Shown here piece by piece: positions 61,301-64,000 of a DNA stretch of 64,000 nucleotides; positions within the stretch are counted from its first letter, which is position 1, and each line of letters begins with the position of its first letter. Origin of the DNA: Liriodendron chinense (Eukaryota; Streptophyta; Magnoliopsida; Magnoliales; Magnoliaceae). The DNA lies in contig ML058484.1 of assembly GCA_003013855.2 (NCBI GenBank), positions 8,915,344 through 8,979,343 on the forward strand. The letters are read 5' to 3'. Below the pieces are notes generated by a model. The model had not been told where the DNA came from. It searched no databases and was given only the letters and a program-made list of their open reading frames with translations. Made by a program: the position numbers and the translations under genes.

Positions 61301-63644
61301 TCTCCTTGATCTTCTTCTTCTGATTTCTTCTGGTGCCCCTCCAAATTCTTCCAGGTATTTTATCTCCTATTGTTATCCTTCTAAACTTCTGTTTTACTAT
61401 TCCCCACGATCTAAACCTTGAGAATCGATCCAAACCCTAAACTCCCAAATTCTCAAATCCCTAATCCGAGAAACCTCCTGGTTCTTCGGACTAGTGATCA
61501 TCATTGATCGATTGGGTAACGCCATACAAGATCGGGAGGTTCCATCCCTCGCCGGATCCAACCTAGGCACTAATTGAATCCTATACTCCATGGTTGTGAT
61601 GATGGCCCGTCCCATTGCATGTTTTCTTTCTGGTTTTCTTAGTTTATGATGATTAATGCTAGATTTCATTATTATTATTGCTTTTACTTCCGCTGGATAA
61701 TTGTGATCATGAGCATGCATCATATTTAGGGCTGTCCTGCATCATAAATCCACCCTGGTTGACAATGGCACCCTTTTCTTTCAAATTATGGTAACATATT
61801 CATAATAGTATGACTTTGTACAAATACATTAGCAAAGGTAGAAAGAAAATGGTGACATAATCAATACAAGAACTGATTGCCTCAGTGTTGTCATATGCAA
61901 TCGCAGAACCAATTATGCGATCGCATATGCAAAATGGGCCACTGAAATCGCATATGCCATAATGCCATATGCGGTCCAAGGTGTATGCGATTGCATACTT
62001 TTGTATAGTATGTGATAGCTTATGCGATTATTTATGGTTTTTTCCTTCTTTCACATTTTTCAATTTTTTTAATTTTTCATAAAAAAAGCCAAGACCCTGA
62101 GCGATCGCTTATGCGATTGCAATTGCATAAGGGGTCGTTTGGATGCTAGTAAATCATTTACTAGTAAATGACTTAAGTGCCAATAAATGGTTTACTACCT
62201 TCTATTTGGATGTAAGTTGTAAATGATTTACTAGTAAATCATTTACAGTGTTTGGATAGCCTATAAATGGGTTATATCCTGTAATTGTATATTCACACCT
62301 GAAAATCAATTTAGCAAATAACATTCAAATTACACGTTGGAATTTCCTTTCAAGTGGATCATTGAGTCAAGCCCATGCCACTAAAGCTTAGAGTTAATCC
62401 TAAAAAAAAAAACCGAGTAGCATGTGAGCCATACAAGTGGACCCACAAATTCAAGCTTGGAAGAGCCGCTGGTGGTTGAGATCGTCGGTCCGGTGGAGAG
62501 CCGCTGCCGGAAGGGTGTTTGAAGCTTGGAAGATCACTAGAGGGAGGCAAGGAGGGAGGGAGATTGCAGAGAGGGAGAGGGAGAGGGAGAGAGAACCGTT
62601 GGATGTGATTTCACAGTAGGTGCGAATCTGCTTCTATAGCAGAAATTTAAAAATAGATCCGTTGCCATCTATCCCATTTACTAGTATATGAAATCTCACC
62701 TTTTTGCTAGTAAATGGGAGAGAGCATTTGCTAGTAAATGCAAATGGGAGCATCCAAACACAAAAAATGCCCATTTACTAGTAAATGATTTACAACCTAT
62801 CCAAAGGACCCCTAAGTGATCAGCCCAGGCTGATGGCTTATGTGATCCCATGCAATTTGAAAACATTGGATTGCCTAGAGCCAGCTGTAGGTTAACTTAG
62901 CCCACAACCCTTTTTTTTTTTTTTTGAAAGGTAAGGATTTTATTAAAAAGAAAAGAGAACAAAAACAAGACAGCAACAAAGAGAACAGCAGGAAAAAAAA
63001 AAAAAACTATACAGAAACTGTCCCCATGACAGCCAAAACCCAAGAAGACAACAAATTAAGGGGCCCAACCCCTTAATAACACCAAAACCCGGGAAAAAAC
63101 TCCAGCCACAGAAACCGAAACATCTCTAAAACTCCAGCCCACAATCCTTTTTCAAGAAGCATTTTGCTCTTGAAAGTTTTCTGAAGCCAAATGTGTAAAG
63201 AAAAAATCTCTAGACATTAGAAAATGAGTCACAGCTCACAGCCATTTGTAGGTGATCAGTTCTCTATCATCAGCTAACTTAGTCCGCGGCCCATTTACAC
63301 AGCCATTTTGTGTATTTTCGGTGGAAATTTTGGAAACAAAAAATTCAGGAGGTGTGAAAAAAAAAAAAAAAAAAAAGGATGTAACATACAACCCGTTGTA
63401 GATGAATAGTTCTCGGTTGTAAATAGTGGCTCCTGTAAGAAAGACAATATAGGTATGTAGAAGAATTCAATGTGAATATACCGTAGATAACATGGCTGTC
63501 CTCGTCTTGGCTTCTGTCTGCCTCAAAGAACTCCTCGAGAGGGTTGTGGTGTATTGTCTTTGCTGCTGCCGCTGCACCAGAAGCTTCGGCTTTGGATGCG
63601 GCGGCAGAGAATAGCGTCCTACCGAAAACCCTTGAAATGAACAT
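49254..63644 (-). CDS. Mitochondrial large-subunit ribosomal protein uL29m (MRPL47 family), three exons
   Basis: This is a structural protein of the mitochondrial ribosome, expected near the exit tunnel as in other uL29 proteins. CDS exons are 63482-63644, 55355-55512 and 49254-49361 on the minus strand (163, 158 and 108 nt). Together they encode 142 residues, close to plant homologues of about 144. The N-terminus 'MFISRVFGRTLFSAAASK' is basic, Ala/Ser-rich and nearly free of acidic residues, as in a mitochondrial presequence. The body has 'NPLEEFFEADRSQDED', 'ASELRLKSWDDLQKLWYVLL', 'EKNMLMTQRQML' and 'MCRIKHVLTERAIDDPDP'. All splice sites are GT/AG and phases agree (phase 1 then phase 0). 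The introns of 7,969 and 5,993 bp are unusually large and full of transposons. No break was seen, so the gene may be functional, but expression cannot be judged here. Confidence 0.93.
49413..51420 (+). pseudogene. L1-type LINE ORF1 remnant
   Basis: An RRM-like stretch is readable ('LLICFSPFGEMTDIFIPSNK', 'GFTSVRFRQELEANIAVI', 'LNGAELGG') near 49500-49670. Downstream frames are interrupted repeatedly. It lies antisense in uL29m intron 2 and appears truncated at its 5' side. Confidence 0.7.
51440..54960 (+). pseudogene. L1-type LINE ORF2 remnant: endonuclease and reverse transcriptase
   Basis: ORF2 starts near 51440 ('MIILALYVRT'). The endonuclease part has 'WVISNVYRPVEKN', 'GPWCIEGDFNSIRFSS' and 'LPSSGRQFTWSDNQDP'. 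The RT has 'AMAMNSDKSPGLDGFSM', 'FICLIPKILGAKRMNGFKPI', 'KIDIEKAFDHVDWSFL', 'GDPLSPFLFAIVVEGL' and 'LQFAYDTLVM', where the usual F-A-D-D catalytic box reads F-A-Y-D. Many frameshifts and stops are present, plus a Copia insertion at 51986-52455. It fades near 54960, before the zinc-finger end of ORF2. Confidence 0.9.
51986..52455 (+). mobile_element. Copia-type element fragment (leader and gag part) in the LINE
   Basis: LINE coding sequence stops after 'NQDPTPIR' and is replaced by sequence beginning TGTTAAACCGC. That continues into Copia-gag-like codons 'MWKELNVYQPRSTNYETMRQ' and a zinc-knuckle-like 'YCFHCGLSNQTVDTC', with Gln where His is expected. LINE sequence resumes at about 52456. The element end at the right is not clear. 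Confidence 0.7.
55018..55235 (-). mobile_element. RTE-type LINE 3' fragment
   Basis: On the minus strand the widely dispersed plant C-terminal RT motif is readable in decayed form ('RWFSHVQQR', 'GRGWRYEENT'-like, ending 'HVADPN' and a stop near the 'aattggggtcggctacatg' phrase). It lies in intron 2, about 120 bp from exon 2. Confidence 0.7.
55355..55512 (-). CDS. uL29m exon 2 (core helical region)
   Basis: The acceptor TTGTTTAG and donor AAG|GTACGT fit well. The exon supplies two bases to complete the Gly codon, then 52 codons from 'RSWKASELRLK' to 'NPERIPK'. It lies between two blocks of L1-type LINE sequence. Confidence 0.93.
56510..57030 (+). pseudogene. L1-type LINE ORF2 C-terminal (zf-RVT) and 3' end remnant
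   Basis: The zinc-binding motif 'CILCLKDEENVDHLFF' is followed by 'SWKGRKRRKIWQLVLLLPII', 'SVWVEHNSRTFSDKA' and a T-rich 3' region. It is on the same strand as the LINE in intron 2 but on the other side of exon 2. Confidence 0.8.
57165..58653 (+). repeat. Chromovirus 5' LTR with an internal tandem duplication
   Basis: The stretch from 'gtgatttggcacatagaag' near 57270 is repeated from 'gtgatttgacacatagaag' near 57829, an offset of about 560 bp. The second copy runs to about 58380. The duplicate adds roughly 0.5 kb compared with the 3' LTR. Confidence 0.88.
58656..58667 (+). other. Primer-binding site of the chromovirus element
   Basis: TTTGGTATCAGAG just inside the 5' LTR is the standard initiator-Met-tRNA-type primer site of many plant Ty3 and Copia elements. 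Confidence 0.85.
59014..60738 (+). CDS. Fused chromovirus polyprotein remnant, 574 aa, uninterrupted
   Basis: The frame is open from 58954; the first ATG is at 59014. The N-terminal ~200 residues are acidic, with no gag motif I recognise. An RT N-terminal stretch ('MPALFTPKNNGIWRTCGHI', 'IPHLDDILDIM') is followed directly by a later RT piece ('LCVTNEKCPFVSVFQVLGH'), so the catalytic Y-x-D-D part is deleted. The join then goes to the integrase C-terminal end ('AFTQHIHDLH', 'VMVRIRPEWFSQGFVKKLQA', 'TYRIDLPPEMGINPTFNVED') and a chromodomain ('RYLVKWKNKPPLESTWL'). It cannot act as a polymerase. The open frame over 575 codons despite these deletions is unusual for a dead copy. Confidence 0.85.
   Translation: MPIRFGHGFGLHISAMNQYQISEALAAISRCLDNIENHSRKSFQDLFNKLEAFNQTSPRYGKDDQYHALVNDKLKESKHDVYEVEEYVPNVTNDEMEEIEASLIIVENDEVCVSDEKVEVVETAPLPDVMCDLSDIESQSKSLTIMHTNEFENETSEDMMIDTHMTCDIPPDDLWDKFSPKWDIQHTIDLVPGSVLSSFLPYQVNPAENTEMQRQFDKLLGEEFNKESLSWSLVLCVMPALFTPKNNGIWRTCGHILAVNKASVKCYATLRCIHFMVDMMARVSIPHLDDILDIMAYAKICSRLSINSVCSQVLGYLKIILVYNTYNEKLCVTNEKCPFVSVFQVLGHRIVYFESVAFLKSPLVSPMSVTQRSSESADAFTQHIHDLHTHIRQRINQSNDNYKSSADNHRRSQDFKGVYVMVRIRPEWFSQGFVKKLQARSAGSFKILEKIGSNTYRIDLPPEMGINPTFNVEDLVRSPNPTIDPSSLLWPFSEFSLQPTPPLPPPIIHKEKIEEIVDEEIVFNRDGGFQRYLVKWKNKPPLESTWLIEVELQSVNPNLLERHKSFNSSESSSS
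60749..61744 (+). repeat. Chromovirus 3' LTR with an inverted duplication
   Basis: The first 109 bases of the LTR are repeated in inverted form after a 17-bp spacer. Sequence matching 57270-57385 of the 5' LTR is absent, and homology resumes at 'cccgaaattcagcaaa' (61024). Confidence 0.9.
60750..60984. repeat. 109-bp near-perfect inverted repeat (hairpin)
   Basis: Arms are 60750-60858 and 60876-60984 with a 17-nt spacer and about two mismatches. The arms begin GATGCGGACATC and meet at CACGTG. A transcript of this region would form a long stem. Confidence 0.92.
62131..62812. mobile_element. Tourist-like (PIF/Harbinger) MITE, 682 bp
   Basis: The ends GGGGTCGTTTGGATGCTAG and CTATCCAAAGGACCCC are inverted, and inner arms share 'aaatcatttactagtaaatg'. 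The flanks are TAA at 62128-62130 and 62813-62815, the usual target for this superfamily. A GA-rich segment and an unrelated core occupy the middle. Confidence 0.8.
62908..63135 (-). mobile_element. Truncated LINE 3' tail
   Basis: Read on the minus strand it has 'cccgggttttggtg', then 'ctttttaataaaatccttacc' and a poly-A tail (the T run at 62910-62925 on the plus strand). This matches the 3' end style of plant L1-type LINEs. It is 5'-truncated. Confidence 0.65.
63482..63644 (-). CDS. uL29m exon 1 (presequence and N-terminus)
   Basis: It starts at the ATG on the complement of 63642-63644 and ends after one base of a Gly codon. The donor is G|GTATATTC. The first 30 residues are the likely mitochondrial targeting part, followed by 'HHNPLEEFFEADRSQDED'. 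Confidence 0.92.
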
Positions 63645-63680
63645 TGTCGCAAATCCTCTCTCTCTCTCGGCCTTGAATCG

Positions 63681-63762
63681 AACGATGAACTCTAGGTGTT
63701 TGTAGTTTTGCCCCCCCAGAGAAACGATGAACTCTAGGTGTTTGTCGTTTTGCCCCCAGAGA
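63681..63762. repeat. 42-bp tandem duplication just upstream of uL29m exon 1
   Basis: Two units begin 'aacgatgaactctaggtg' and end in a C run (63681-63722, 63723-63762). They lie 37-118 bp upstream of the uL29m ATG, in the 5' UTR or proximal promoter. Confidence 0.8.
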
Positions 63763-63814
63763 AACGGCTCAGTAACGGAGAGGGGAATCGGATTGCGTGC
63801 ACGCTCTTATCGTG

Positions 63815-64000
63815 CGGAGTAAACTCAGTTGGGCCCACCTAGAATGTATGTGCTTTATCTATTCCGTCCATATGTTTTCCCAGCTCATTTTAGTGGTTGA
63901 TCCCAAAATTTAAGCATATCCAAATCTCAAGTGGACCATGCCACGGGAAACAGTGGGAATAATGATTTCCACCGTTGAAACCTTCCCAGGCCCTACAGTG
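63815..64000. repeat. Fold-back repeat copy, cut by the window end
   Basis: It carries 'gttgggcccacctagaatgtatgtg', 'cagctcatttta' and 'atccaaatctcaagtggacca', the left half of the family. It lies within about 200 bp upstream of the uL29m start codon. Confidence 0.65.

Larger units (their letters stand above)
57165..61744 (+). mobile_element. Chromovirus-derived Ty3/Gypsy LTR element with internal deletions
   Basis: The element is 4,580 bp, flanked by TAAAT at 57160-57164 and 61745-61749. LTRs are 57165-58653 and 60749-61744, with TGATGCGG starts and CATCA ends. They differ in length because each was rearranged. A TGGTATCAGAG primer site follows the left LTR and one long fused ORF fills the interior. 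The chromodomain and integrase C-terminal motifs identify the lineage. It lies antisense in uL29m intron 1. Confidence 0.92.
55513..63481 (-). other. uL29m intron 1 (7,969 bp)
   Basis: It has GT..AG ends on the minus strand. It contains an L1 zinc-finger remnant, a complete chromovirus derivative, a Tourist-like MITE and a reverse LINE tail. Positions 55513-56509 and 61750-62130 show no recognisable element apart from repeated 'tatgcgatcgcatatgc' phrases near 61915-62120. Confidence 0.9.

Overview
The window reads as nuclear DNA of a repeat-rich flowering plant. It has one spliced host gene with plant-type introns, Tat/Ogre-type and chromovirus LTR retrotransposons, L1- and RTE-type LINE debris, a tRNA-derived SINE, hAT elements, a Tourist-like MITE and many copies of a fold-back repeat family. 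The species cannot be read from the sequence. No bacterial-type operons, CRISPR arrays or rRNA/tRNA genes were seen.

The only host gene found is on the minus strand in the last quarter. It is a nuclear gene for a mitochondrial large-subunit ribosomal protein of the uL29m (MRPL47) family. Three exons (63482-63644, 55355-55512, 49254-49361) join in phase to 142 codons plus stop, separated by introns of 7,969 and 5,993 bp. The introns are filled with transposons: an L1-type LINE carrying a Copia gag fragment, an RTE-type LINE tail, an L1 zinc-finger/3' piece, a 4.6-kb chromovirus derivative, a Tourist-like MITE and a reverse LINE tail.

The left half is dominated by a nested pair. A 22.4-kb Tat-lineage Ty3 element (5933-28351, genes on the minus strand, 642-bp LTRs, TSD GTCCA) was split inside pol by a 12.2-kb element with no coding capacity and 3.6-3.8-kb LTRs (11666-23896, plus strand, TSD CACCT), a LARD-like arrangement. 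The Tat element also carries an antisense four-exon gene (7084-9398) of the 'putative gypsy-type transposon' kind. The Tat element itself sits inside a small long-TIR repeat.

The rest (1-5932, 28352-49253, 61745-64000) is layered non-autonomous DNA transposons and simple repeats. It includes ~530-560-bp long-TIR MITEs with 9-bp target duplications (Mutator-like by structure), hAT elements with 8-bp duplications, a ~124-bp tandem array split by a hAT element, a probable 3.5-kb solo LTR, and a 203-bp tandem duplication beside a G homopolymer. Several insertions can be ordered in time from their nesting and target duplications. I found no convincing new biological system. The most interesting items are the LARD inside Tat, the spliced antisense Tat gene, the 575-codon fused chromovirus ORF with a 109-bp hairpin in its 3' LTR, and the ribosomal-protein exon lying between two LINE pieces.
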